Shown: in pieces, positions 50,259 through 57,941 of the stretch
Layout: each line of letters opens with the position of its first letter
How positions within the stretch are numbered: the stretch's first letter is position 1
Source: OFTM10 sp964344055
Lineage (GTDB): Bacteria; Actinomycetota; Acidimicrobiia; Acidimicrobiales; Aldehydirespiratoraceae
Reading direction: 5' to 3'
NCBI GenBank assembly: GCA_964344055.1
Contig: CAYFLT010000008.1
Location: 26,357-90,356, forward strand
DNA: 64,000 bases
Notes under the pieces: model-generated
Seen by the model: only the letters and a program-made list of their open reading frames with translations
Databases searched by the model: none
Told to the model about the DNA's origin: nothing
Translations under genes and position numbers: made by a program

Positions 50259-51081
50259 ACTCCGAGGTGGGGCTACCGCTGAAGTCTGGTGCTCGCTTCT
50301 CCTGGTGGGAGGCGAGGCCTTCGCCGACGTCAGGGCCCTCGAAGCCGATGAACTCATAGGCGAGTGAGGCATCAAACGCCGGCTCGAGCATTCGGTAGGC
50401 GTGGTTGAGCGTCCGTTTGGTCCAGCGGAGTGCCTGCTGGGCACCGTTCGAGAGCTCGGTGGCGATCTCCAGTGCCTCGGCCAGCACCGCGTCGGGTCCG
50501 TCGCTGTCGTCCACGCACACCGACACGAGACCGATCCGCTCCGCCTCGGCGCCCGACAGGTCACGGCAGGTCAGCAGGTAGTACTTCGCCTTCGCCATGC
50601 CGCACAGCATCGGCCAGCAGATGGCGGCATGGTCACCCGCGGCCACACCGAGGCGGGTGTGACCGTCGATGATCCGAGCGTTCGCGCCGACGACCGACAC
50701 GTCGCTCAGCAATCCCGCGACCAGACCGGCCCCGACCGCCGGGCCCCACATCGCCGACACGATCGGCTTGGAACAGTTGATGACGTTGAGGACGATGTCC
50801 CGCGCTTCACGAATCACCTGGAGCTTGAACCCGTAGTCGTTGCGGATCCCCTCGATCATCTCGAAGCTGCCGCCCGACGAGAAGCCACGGCCCGCTCCGG
50901 TCAGGAGCGCGACCTTCACCTCGGAGTCCCTGTCGATCGTCAACCACACGTCGGCCAACTGTTGATGCATGTCGGGACTCACTGAGTTGAGCCCGGGGCC
51001 CTCCAACGTGATCTGCAGGACCCCTTCGGCCGGCTTCGAGAAGGTGAGATCGGGAAAGGCGTGTTCGTAGCGATCGATCAT
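50257..51081 (-). CDS. Enoyl-CoA hydratase/isomerase-family protein
   Basis: 274 residues of the crotonase fold: LQITLEGPGLNSVSPDMHQQL, the oxyanion-hole segment LLTGAGRGFSSGGSFEMIEG, IVSAMWGPAVGAGLVAGLLSDVSVVGANARI and a C-terminal helical part ending PDFSGSPTSE. The usual catalytic Glu positions in the GP-x-G-AG region are not clearly conserved, so hydratase activity is uncertain and isomerase or lyase chemistry is possible. A TACGCT box six bases before the ATG suggests a leaderless mRNA, divergent from the hydantoinase gene. Confidence 0.75.
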   Translation of the reverse strand: MIDRYEHAFPDLTFSKPAEGVLQITLEGPGLNSVSPDMHQQLADVWLTIDRDSEVKVALLTGAGRGFSSGGSFEMIEGIRNDYGFKLQVIREARDIVLNVINCSKPIVSAMWGPAVGAGLVAGLLSDVSVVGANARIIDGHTRLGVAAGDHAAICWPMLCGMAKAKYYLLTCRDLSGAEAERIGLVSVCVDDSDGPDAVLAEALEIATELSNGAQQALRWTKRTLNHAYRMLEPAFDASLAYEFIGFEGPDVGEGLASHQEKRAPDFSGSPTSE

Positions 51082-51087
51082 GGCCGG

Positions 51088-51093
51088 AGCGTA
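51088..51093 (-). promoter_or_regulatory. Probable -10 box for leaderless enoyl-CoA hydratase mRNA
   Basis: TACGCT on the minus strand, six bases before the ATG at 51081. Confidence 0.42.
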
Positions 51094-51125
51094 GGTCTCG
51101 GCCCTTCTCGATGCCGATTCCGACC

Positions 51126-51131
51126 TACAGT
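51126..51131 (+). promoter_or_regulatory. Probable -10 box for leader ORF and hydantoinase
   Basis: TACAGT six bases before an ATG at 51138 that opens a nine-codon ORF overlapping the hydantoinase start. Confidence 0.42.
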
Positions 51132-51137
51132 TCGGGC

Positions 51138-51167
51138 ATGAGCAGCACCCGTGGGAACCCCTCATGA
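51138..51167 (+). CDS. Putative nine-residue leader peptide
   Basis: ATG at 51138 reads MSSTRGNPS and stops with TGA at 51165-51167, overlapping the hydantoinase ATG at 51164 (ATGA). With a TAnnnT box six bases upstream, a leaderless ribosome would start here and could re-initiate on hydantoinase. It could also be chance; the amino acids show no attenuation pattern. Confidence 0.3.
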   Translation: MSSTRGNPS

Positions 51168-52570
51168 GCATCGTGATCTCGGGCGGTTCGGTGGTCTCAA
51201 CCAGCGGCGCCACGCCGGGCGAGGTCGTGATCGACGGCGAGACGATCGCCGCGGTACTCGACCCTTCGTCGGACCTCGCCGCCGCGGCGAGCACGAGCGC
51301 CGAACGAATCGTCGACGCCACCGGCTGCTACGTCATCCCCGGCGGGGTCGACGTCCACACTCACCTACAGCTGCCGATGTCACCCGAGGCGACCTCGTCG
51401 GACTCCTTCGAAACCGGGACCGCGGCCGCCGCGTGGGGCGGGACCACGACCATCATCGACTTCATCGGCCAGATGAAGGGCATGCACGTCCGTGATGCAG
51501 TCGAGGAACGTCACGCCGAGGCCGACGGCCAGTGCGCCATCGACTACGGCTTCCACCTCTCGATGGGCGACGTCAACGAGTTGTCCCTGAAGGAGATGGG
51601 TGCAGTCGTCGACGAAGGCGTCACCAGCTTCAAGTACTTCATGGCCTATCCCGGCGCCTACTACTCCGATGATGGCCAGCTGATCCGGGCCATGCACAAG
51701 GCCGCCGATCTAGGGGCCCTCGTGATGATGCACGCCGAGAACGGCATCGCCATCGACGTCCTCCGTGACTGGGCCGCCGAGCGGGGCGACACCGACCCGG
51801 TTTGGCACGGCCGCACCCGTCCGTCCCGGCTCGAAGGAGAGGCGGTCCACCGGGCTGCGGCACTCGCTGAGATCACCGAGGCGCCGCTCTACATCGTCCA
51901 TCTCACATCCGCGGATGCCCTTGAGCAGGTGGCCTGGGCCCGGGACCGGGGTCAGAACGTGTTCGCCGAGACCTGTCCGCAGTACCTGTACCTGACGATC
52001 GACGAGCACCTCGACCGGCCGGGTCTCGACGGTCTACGAGCAATCTGTTCACCCCCACTCCGTCACGCCCACAACCACGACTCGCTGTGGCAGGGCCTTC
52101 GGCGCGACGACCTCGCCGTCGTCTCCACCGACCACTGTCCGTTCTGCGACAACGAGAAGCTGCTCGGCGTCGACGACTTCCGTGTCACTCCCAACGGTCT
52201 GGGAGCGATCGAGCACCGGATGGACCTCCTGCACACCGGCGTGGTGACGGGTGAGCTGGGCCTCGCCCGCTGGGTCGAGACGTGCGCAACCACCCCGGCT
52301 CGCCTGTTCGGCATGTACCCGCAAAAGGGTGTGATCGCGCCCGGGTCCGACGCCGACGTCGTTGTCTACGACCCCAACGCCACCCACGTACTCGGGGCCG
52401 ACTCACACCACATGAACATCGACAACTCGGTCTGGGAGGGCGTCGCGGTCACCGGCCAGGTTCGAACCGTGCTGTCCCGAGGATCGTTCGTGATCGACGA
52501 CCGCACCTATGTCGGACGCGCGGGTCACGGTCGGTTCATGCCGCGCGGCCTGAGCGATCTGCTGGTCTGA
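51164..52570 (+). CDS. Dihydropyrimidinase/D-hydantoinase-like amidohydrolase
   Basis: 468 residues. Binuclear metal site: VDVHTHLQLP, the carboxylated Lys in TSFKYFMAYPGAYY, His in MMHAENG and IVHLTSADAL, and Asp in VVSTDHCPF. The segments match dihydropyrimidinases and hydantoinases that open cyclic ureides, and the length is usual. Immediate neighbours (enoyl-CoA hydratase-like, ASCH-domain gene) do not form a pyrimidine pathway, so the physiological substrate is open. No Shine-Dalgarno sequence; translation may be coupled to the short leader ORF. Confidence 0.82.
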   Translation: MSIVISGGSVVSTSGATPGEVVIDGETIAAVLDPSSDLAAAASTSAERIVDATGCYVIPGGVDVHTHLQLPMSPEATSSDSFETGTAAAAWGGTTTIIDFIGQMKGMHVRDAVEERHAEADGQCAIDYGFHLSMGDVNELSLKEMGAVVDEGVTSFKYFMAYPGAYYSDDGQLIRAMHKAADLGALVMMHAENGIAIDVLRDWAAERGDTDPVWHGRTRPSRLEGEAVHRAAALAEITEAPLYIVHLTSADALEQVAWARDRGQNVFAETCPQYLYLTIDEHLDRPGLDGLRAICSPPLRHAHNHDSLWQGLRRDDLAVVSTDHCPFCDNEKLLGVDDFRVTPNGLGAIEHRMDLLHTGVVTGELGLARWVETCATTPARLFGMYPQKGVIAPGSDADVVVYDPNATHVLGADSHHMNIDNSVWEGVAVTGQVRTVLSRGSFVIDDRTYVGRAGHGRFMPRGLSDLLV

Positions 52571-52585
52571 ACGACACCTGCCGAC

Positions 52586-53161
52586 ATGTTGCTACCGGCC
52601 AGACTCCACGACGGGATCCGCTCGGGCGACGTCACCGTCGCATTCCGTCGCTGGAAGCGACCGACCGTGAAGGCGGGCGGCACGCTCACGACCGCCGTGG
52701 GGGAGCTCGCCATCGACGCGGTCGATGCGATCAGCGTCCGCGACATCACCTCCGAAGACGCCCGTGCTTCCGGCGCGGCCTCGATCGATGATCTACTCCA
52801 CGAGCTCAGACCCGGCGAGGATCGGGTGCTCTACCGAATCCGCTTCCGGCGTCTCGGCGAGGACCCTCGAATCGCGCTTCGCGAATCCGCCGAGCTGACC
52901 GACGACGACCGCGCGGGGATCACCGCCCGACTCGACCGCTGGGACAACTCCAGTCCCAGCGGGCCATGGACCCGGCCGGTTCTCGATGTGATCCGGCGAC
53001 GCCCCGAGGTCGTCTCGACCGAACTTGCCGCCGAACTCGGCATGGAGCGCCCGAAGTTCAAGACCCGTGTTCGCCAGCTCAAGTCGCTCGGGCTGACCGA
53101 GAGCCTCGACCGCGGCTATCGGTTGTCGCCGCGAGGAGTCAGCTATCTCACCGGAGATTGA
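52586..53161 (+). CDS. ASCH-domain protein with C-terminal winged helix
   Basis: 191 residues. The N-terminal ~95 residues look like an ASCH (PUA-like) domain: LPARLHDGIRSGDVTVAFRRWKRPTV and LAIDAVDAISVRDITSEDA. A linker (DRWDNSSPSGPWTRPV) leads to a winged helix with VVSTELAAELGMERPKFKTRVRQLKSLGLTE. ASCH domains bind RNA or modified nucleotides; with a DNA-binding wing this may be a regulator. It follows hydantoinase by 15 bp and probably shares its transcript. No known family pairing was recognised. Confidence 0.65.
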   Translation: MLLPARLHDGIRSGDVTVAFRRWKRPTVKAGGTLTTAVGELAIDAVDAISVRDITSEDARASGAASIDDLLHELRPGEDRVLYRIRFRRLGEDPRIALRESAELTDDDRAGITARLDRWDNSSPSGPWTRPVLDVIRRRPEVVSTELAAELGMERPKFKTRVRQLKSLGLTESLDRGYRLSPRGVSYLTGD

Positions 53162-53190
53162 TCCGAGGAGACGGCGGGACGCAACGCGGA

Positions 53191-53227
53191 GAGATGTTTC
53201 GGGTGCCTGGCACCAGCGAAACAACTC
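53191..53227. repeat. GTTGTTTCG palindrome, copy 5
   Basis: Arms GAGATGTTTCGGGTGCC and GGCACCAGCGAAACAACTC around one T, with small mismatches. It lies between the converging ASCH and Cys-rich small genes; on the minus strand it supplies the TGA stop of the latter. Confidence 0.8.
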
Positions 53228-53384
53228 AGCGATTGAGGAGCTTGCGGAGCAGGCCACCCTTGGGTTCGCGGGCGCAGCTGCAGCGGTCGGCTTCGGGGAC
53301 GTCGCTGAGCACCTGCTCGACGTGGGCGCCACAGCCCGCCCAGCTCGGCTTTCCGCAACGACGACAGGTGGTCCGACGGCACAT
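53226..53384 (-). CDS. Small Cys-rich zinc-ribbon-like protein
   Basis: 52 residues: MCRRTTCRRCGKPSWAGCG at the start, later ADRCSCAREPK. Six Cys in C-x4-C-x2-C-x7-C-x(n)-C-x-C order suggest one or two zinc sites. Small proteins beginning MCR-TTC--CGK-TWAGCG are widespread in actinobacteria without known function, which makes the gene believable in spite of its size. A TACCCT box seven bases before the ATG fits leaderless transcription. The stop codon is on the edge of a palindromic repeat. Confidence 0.75.
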   Translation of the reverse strand: MCRRTTCRRCGKPSWAGCGAHVEQVLSDVPEADRCSCAREPKGGLLRKLLNR

Positions 53385-53391
53385 GGCCGGC

Positions 53392-53397
53392 AGGGTA
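53392..53397 (-). promoter_or_regulatory. Probable -10 box for the small Cys-rich gene
   Basis: TACCCT on the minus strand, seven bases before the ATG at 53384. Confidence 0.42.
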
Positions 53398-53421
53398 TCG
53401 GCGGATACCGGACTCTCGGGG

Positions 53422-54633
53422 TCAGCCGCCGGGCCGAACCGCGTCGGCCGGGTCGAGTCGCGCCGCCCTGATCGCCGGGTAGAGGCCGGCCAGCGCACCC
53501 AGCGCGAGCGCCGCGGCGATGCCGGCCCCGAGCGCTTCGAGCGGTATGTCGATCCTCCACTCCTGGCGGGTGGCGTAGCCGTAGGTGACCGCCGCGCCGA
53601 GCCCGGCTCCGAGCATCCCGCCGATCGTCGCGAGCAGGGCTGACTCCAGTACGAACTGGGAGGCGATGTGGGAACGAGTGGCACCGAGCGCGCGCCGAAG
53701 TCCGATCTCACCCCGCCGCTCTAGCACCGAGATGATCATCACGTTGGCGATCCCGACACCACCGACCACGAGCGCCACCGCGCCGAGGCCGAGCAGGAGG
53801 TTCTGGAGATTCTCGTCCACCCGGGCGCGGGCCTCGAGGGCATCGGACGGACGCGACACCGAGACCTCGTTCGGGTCGGCCGGGTTGACCGTCCTGGGAA
53901 GCACACCGCGTACTGCCTCGACTTGTTCGGGCGCGGCGCGCAGGAGGATCGACGTGGGGTGGAGCTCGGCGCCGAGGAAATCGGTCGCCGCCACGTTGCC
54001 GACGAGCGCGGCGCGGTCGATGTCCGGGTTCAGCGGGAGCGGGTCGAGGATGCCGATCACTGCAAACGTTCGATCTGCGATCTGCACGGTTGGCGCGCCG
54101 TCCAGATCGTCGATGCCGAGCCGATCAGCGGCCACTGCACCGAGTACAACGGTCGGTACGGCGGCGGTCGCCGGTTCGAGGAATCGCCCGTGGGCAACCT
54201 CGCCCTCCAACGTGTCGAGGAGATCGACTTCAGTGGCGAAGACGTCGATGCCGTTGCGATCGTCGGTGAACTGGTTCCGTTGAATGCCGGTGTCGAGCCT
54301 CGCCATAGCCGCAGCCGAGGTGACCGGCCCGACCCGGCGAACCATCGCCGGAGCAGACTCCGGGAGGTTCGCCCCTTCTCCGAAGATGGTGGTACCCCCC
54401 TGCACCTGCAGGAGGTTGGTGCCGAGGCTGTCAATCTCCGCGATGAGATCGGCCTTGCTGGACGCCGAGATCCCGAGCACGCCGATCATCGACGCGATCC
54501 CGATCGCGATCCCGATGGCGGTGAGCAGGGTGCGGCCCTTCCGGCTGCGGAGGCCATGCGTGCCGGTGACGACCGCGTCAGCGGCTCGAAGCCGCGACCT
54601 CCACCCACGGCGCCGTCGGAAGCCGGGCCTCAC
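53422..54633 (-). CDS. MacB-type ABC permease, module 2
   Basis: 403 residues from a GTG overlapping the ATPase stop. Closely parallels the module 1 permease: GLRSRKGRTLLTAIGIAIGIASMIGVLG, MacB_PCD ectodomain with VTSAAAMARLDTGIQRNQF and RLGIDDLDGAPTVQ, then LLLGLGAVALVVGGVGIANVM and ERRGEIGLRRALGATRSHIASQF. An Arg-rich N-terminus (RRRRGWRSRLR) precedes helix 1. Last gene of the leftward module. Confidence 0.85.
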   Translation of the reverse strand: MRPGFRRRRGWRSRLRAADAVVTGTHGLRSRKGRTLLTAIGIAIGIASMIGVLGISASSKADLIAEIDSLGTNLLQVQGGTTIFGEGANLPESAPAMVRRVGPVTSAAAMARLDTGIQRNQFTDDRNGIDVFATEVDLLDTLEGEVAHGRFLEPATAAVPTVVLGAVAADRLGIDDLDGAPTVQIADRTFAVIGILDPLPLNPDIDRAALVGNVAATDFLGAELHPTSILLRAAPEQVEAVRGVLPRTVNPADPNEVSVSRPSDALEARARVDENLQNLLLGLGAVALVVGGVGIANVMIISVLERRGEIGLRRALGATRSHIASQFVLESALLATIGGMLGAGLGAAVTYGYATRQEWRIDIPLEALGAGIAAALALGALAGLYPAIRAARLDPADAVRPGG

Positions 54634-55337
54634 GAATCCCTCCCCGGACCGGTGGGGCCCGACAGGCCGTCGTCGGTCTCGACCGCGCCGTCCCGCATGC
54701 TGATGCGCCGCGGGAAGGTCGCCGCCAGGTCACGGTCGTGAGTGATCACGAGGATTGTGGACCCTTCCTCGTTGAGCTTGCGGAGGAGTCCGACGATCTC
54801 GTCGGACGTCTGGCTGTCGAGGTTCCCGGTCGGCTCGTCGGCCAGAACGATGGCGGGGTCGGACACGATCGCGCGGGCGATCGCCACCCGCTGCCGTTCA
54901 CCGCCCGAGAGCTTGCTCGCCGAGTGACCGACCCGATGACCCAGCCCGACCCGCTCGAGTGCCTCGGTGGCGAGTTGGCGACGTCGTTTCGGCCGAACCC
55001 CTTGATACAGCAACCCGGTGGCGACGTTCGCCAGCGCCGTGAGGTTCTCCATCAGGTGGAACTGCTGGAACACGAAACCGATCCGGCGGGCCCGAAGCCC
55101 GGCAAGTGCTGCATCCGACATCGACTCCACCTCGACCCCTTCGATCACGAGACGTCCGGAATCGGGTCGATCGAGGGTTCCGACCAGGTTGAGCAGGGTG
55201 GACTTCCCGGATCCCGACGGGCCGACGATCGCCACGAGCTCGCCGGCCTGCACCTCGACCGTGGCCCGATCGACCGCGCGAACCGGTGGGTTCCCGGGGT
55301 ACTCCTTCACCACATCGACGAGCTCCAGGACGGTCAT
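54630..55337 (-). CDS. MacB/LolD-type ABC transporter ATPase, module 2
   Basis: 235 residues: LELVDVVKEYPGNPPVRAVD, Walker A GPSGSGKSTLLN, FQQFHLMENLTALANVATGLL, signature LSGGERQRVAIARA, Walker B IVLADEPTGNLDS. Unlike the module 1 ATPase it starts at residue 1 of the core with no repeat tail, so the tail is a module 1 novelty. Coupled by four-base overlaps to the adaptor gene upstream and permease gene downstream. Confidence 0.88.
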   Translation of the reverse strand: MTVLELVDVVKEYPGNPPVRAVDRATVEVQAGELVAIVGPSGSGKSTLLNLVGTLDRPDSGRLVIEGVEVESMSDAALAGLRARRIGFVFQQFHLMENLTALANVATGLLYQGVRPKRRRQLATEALERVGLGHRVGHSASKLSGGERQRVAIARAIVSDPAIVLADEPTGNLDSQTSDEIVGLLRKLNEEGSTILVITHDRDLAATFPRRISMRDGAVETDDGLSGPTGPGRDS

Positions 55338-56419
55338 GTCGGGACCACCACGAGATCGCCTTCGGAAAGGTCGGCGGTGATCTCCGCCCGTCCGTCGAGG
55401 ACCTCACCGACCTCGACACCGACCAGCCGGGTGGCACCCTCCCCATCGGAGATCTCGACAGCGAAACCTCCCTCGGCGAGCGCCAGCAGGGCGCCGACCG
55501 GCACCAGGAGGACATCCTCGACGATGACCCGGGTGGCCGTGACGGTCGCCGTCGTGACGGCGCCGTCGAGCGCCTGTTCGAGGCCGATCGTGGTGCGCCA
55601 GACCCGTTGACCGCCGGTGTCGACCTGCTTCTGGTCGACCACCATGCCGGCGAGGGTCGTGCCGTCAGCCAGCTCGACCTCGACCGTCGACCCCTCCGGA
55701 AGGGCACTGCGGTCGCGGTTGGACGTGTCGACCAGCACCGACGCGTCGGCCTGGGCGAGCTCGAGACCGGAGAACCGGTCGCCGACGCGCAGTTCACGGT
55801 TGATCCGAATCGGTTCGGGGACGAAGACCAACTGGGTGCTGTCGATCCGACCGGTCCTCGGCCGTCCTTTCGACTCCTGCCAATCTTTCACCGCGATCTC
55901 GGTGGCCGTGCCGAACTCACCATCCGCCTCGAGCTTCCCGTCGGCATCGAAATCGTTCGCGAGCAGGAACTGCTGGAGCTGCTCGACATCCGTGCCGGTC
56001 TGAAGGCCGAGCCGCGTCCCTGCCTCGTCGCGCTCCCACGTGGCGACCTTCCGCAGTTCCCGGTAGAGCGGCATGTCGCCGACTACCAGCACGAGCGGGC
56101 GGTCGTCGATCCAGACGATCGTCTCACCATCGCCGACCACCGTTCCCACCGGATGGCTCCCGGTGACCATGCCCGTGGCGTCGCTGGTCAGCATCCACGG
56201 ATCACCGAAGCTCACCGTGGCGCTGAACTCCCGTTCGGAGCTGAGCGAGCCCCGGGTGACCGAGGCGAACTCGAGGACCGGCACGACGCTCTCCTCCACG
56301 GCCTCCGCCCCCTTCGTCTCCGACCCCGGAATCCAGCCCGTACCGGCGGCGGCGATCGTCGCGGTCGCCGCGAGACCCACCAGCAGAATCCCCGAGGCGA
56401 AAGCTCGGTGCCTACTCAT
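55334..56419 (-). CDS. Efflux adaptor with peptidoglycan-binding domain, module 2
   Basis: 361 residues. N-terminal anchor or signal (ILLVGLAATATIAAAG), lipoyl-like first half (REFSATVSFGDPWMLTSDATGMVTG), PG_binding_1 domain with TGTDVEQLQQFLLANDFDADGKLEADGEFG, then beta-barrel and membrane-proximal parts (VLLVPVGALLALAEGGFAVEIS). Same architecture as the two module 1 adaptors. Overlaps the lipoprotein gene by eight bases. Confidence 0.8.
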   Translation of the reverse strand: MSRHRAFASGILLVGLAATATIAAAGTGWIPGSETKGAEAVEESVVPVLEFASVTRGSLSSEREFSATVSFGDPWMLTSDATGMVTGSHPVGTVVGDGETIVWIDDRPLVLVVGDMPLYRELRKVATWERDEAGTRLGLQTGTDVEQLQQFLLANDFDADGKLEADGEFGTATEIAVKDWQESKGRPRTGRIDSTQLVFVPEPIRINRELRVGDRFSGLELAQADASVLVDTSNRDRSALPEGSTVEVELADGTTLAGMVVDQKQVDTGGQRVWRTTIGLEQALDGAVTTATVTATRVIVEDVLLVPVGALLALAEGGFAVEISDGEGATRLVGVEVGEVLDGRAEITADLSEGDLVVVPT

Positions 56420-57131
56420 CGGGGCTCTCCGGCTCGATCAGCTCGTCGAGCTCGGCGAACACGTGGTCACACTCCTGGGCAGCCTCCTCGAAAGCCCCGA
56501 AGTCGAATGACGCATCATCGAACGACAGCTCGCCGGTCTGCGGATCGACCTCCGCATCGCCCTCGATCTCGATGACCATCCCGCCCGACCCACCGAACTC
56601 CGGCATCTCGATGCCCTGCTCTTCCATGCAGTCGGCGAAGGCCAGTTGGGCATCGTCGAAGAGCGCCTGCTGTTCCGGGGTGAGATCGAAGCCGAGCCCG
56701 ATGTTGGCGAGGTGGCCTTCACATGCCGTGTTGGCCTCCTCGAACTCCGCGAAGTCGAAGTCGTCGACATCGAAGCCGCTCACCTGCGGGTCGACCTCCT
56801 CGACGATCACTTCCCCGTCGACGTCGATACCACCGTCGCCGCCACCGATGACGACGCCGCCGCCCATGTCGAACCCGGCCTCGGTCATGCACACGTCGAA
56901 GAGGGCGAAGGCTTCCTCCGGATCGTCGGGCGCCTCGACCTCGGATCCGCCGCCACCGGATCCGGAGCCGTCCTCGGCTACTCCGTCGTCGTCGGTCGAG
57001 TCATCGGACCCGTCCGACAAGGTGGCGATGCCCGGAGCCTCGTCCTCGGCGGAGGACCCGCAGGCGGTCGCGACGAGGACCAGGGCCAACCCACCGATCC
57101 ACAGGCGGGCGAGTGAGGGGATTCGGGACAT
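56412..57131 (-). CDS. Cys-rich acidic lipoprotein, module 2
   Basis: 239 residues. Signal with LVLVATACGSSAED (lipobox), a very acidic Asp/Gly/Ser linker, then two units: FDVCMTEAGFDM with NTACEGHLANIGL, and FADCMEEQGIEMPEF with AAQECDHVFAEL. The Cys spacing and F-x2-C-M-x2-x-G motif match the module 1 lipoprotein, showing common ancestry. AAGGAG precedes the ATG. The gene is divergent from the two-component regulator gene across 114 bp containing ATGAGA repeats, so the module is the likely target of that system. Confidence 0.78.
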   Translation of the reverse strand: MSRIPSLARLWIGGLALVLVATACGSSAEDEAPGIATLSDGSDDSTDDDGVAEDGSGSGGGGSEVEAPDDPEEAFALFDVCMTEAGFDMGGGVVIGGGDGGIDVDGEVIVEEVDPQVSGFDVDDFDFAEFEEANTACEGHLANIGLGFDLTPEQQALFDDAQLAFADCMEEQGIEMPEFGGSGGMVIEIEGDAEVDPQTGELSFDDASFDFGAFEEAAQECDHVFAELDELIEPESPDE

Positions 57132-57180
57132 CGGTTCTCCTTCGGACAGGTCTCTGTGGCAGCGACTCTGGCCGGGCCGA

Positions 57181-57247
57181 ATGAGACGGAGATGAGAGAG
57201 CATGAGAGCGTTCTCAGGAAGCGGACGACCTCTCATCTGGTTCTCAT
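57181..57247. promoter_or_regulatory. ATGAGA repeats between lipoprotein gene and response regulator gene
   Basis: ATGAGA at 57181, 57192 and 57202 (11 and 10 bp apart, one helix turn), with inverted TCTCAT at 57231 and 57242. Helically phased direct repeats are typical of OmpR/PhoB-type regulators, whose gene starts at 57246. Confidence 0.55.
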
Positions 57248-57941
57248 GAAGCACCCCGATACTGAGCGGGTGCGGATCCTGCTCATCGAGGACAACCCAA
57301 CGCTGGCCGTCGCAGTCGAGCGGGGCCTCCGGGCCGAGGGGTTCGACGTCGACTCCTGTCCCGACGGCCTCGACGGGCTTTGGCGAGCCCGAGAGTTCAG
57401 CTACGACGCCATCGTGCTCGACGTCATGCTCCCGGGAATGAACGGCTTCGAGATCTGCGCCACCCTCCGCGGAGAGTCCGTCATCACACCGATCCTCATG
57501 CTCACGGCGAAGGACGGTGACTTCGACATCGCCGAAGGGCTCGATCTCGGTGCCGACGACTACCTCACCAAGCCGTTCAGCTTCGTCGTGCTCCTCGCCC
57601 GGATCCGCGCCCTGATCCGACGCCAGCTCCCCGCCGCCCGCTCCACGATCGAGGTCGGCGACCTCCGGATCGACACCACCGGCCATCACTGCACCGTGGG
57701 GAACACACCCGTCGACCTGACCGCCCGCGAGTACGCACTCCTCGCAACGCTGGCCCGCTCCGCCGGACAACCTCTCACCCGAGGACAACTCGTCGACCAC
57801 GTCTGGGGAGTGGATCACGTCGGCGAATCAAACATCGTGGACGTCTACGTGGGCTACCTGCGCAAGAAGCTCCGCGACGTCACCGCCCAATCCTTCATCG
57901 AGACGGTCAGGGGCGTCGGCTATCGGATGGTGGCCCGATGA
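57246..57941 (+). CDS. OmpR/PhoB-family response regulator
   Basis: 231 residues. Receiver domain RILLIEDNPTLAVAVERGL, phospho-acceptor Asp in IVLDVMLPGMNG (about residue 59), LMLTAKD and DDYLTKPFSF; DNA-binding winged helix LTAREYALLATLARSAGQPLTRGQL ending IVDVYVGYLRKKL and FIETVRGVGYRM. The start could instead be a GTG at 57270, just before the receiver strand. It overlaps the kinase gene by four bases. Repeats in its upstream region suggest autoregulation and control of the divergent export module. Confidence 0.88.
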   Translation: MKHPDTERVRILLIEDNPTLAVAVERGLRAEGFDVDSCPDGLDGLWRAREFSYDAIVLDVMLPGMNGFEICATLRGESVITPILMLTAKDGDFDIAEGLDLGADDYLTKPFSFVVLLARIRALIRRQLPAARSTIEVGDLRIDTTGHHCTVGNTPVDLTAREYALLATLARSAGQPLTRGQLVDHVWGVDHVGESNIVDVYVGYLRKKLRDVTAQSFIETVRGVGYRMVAR

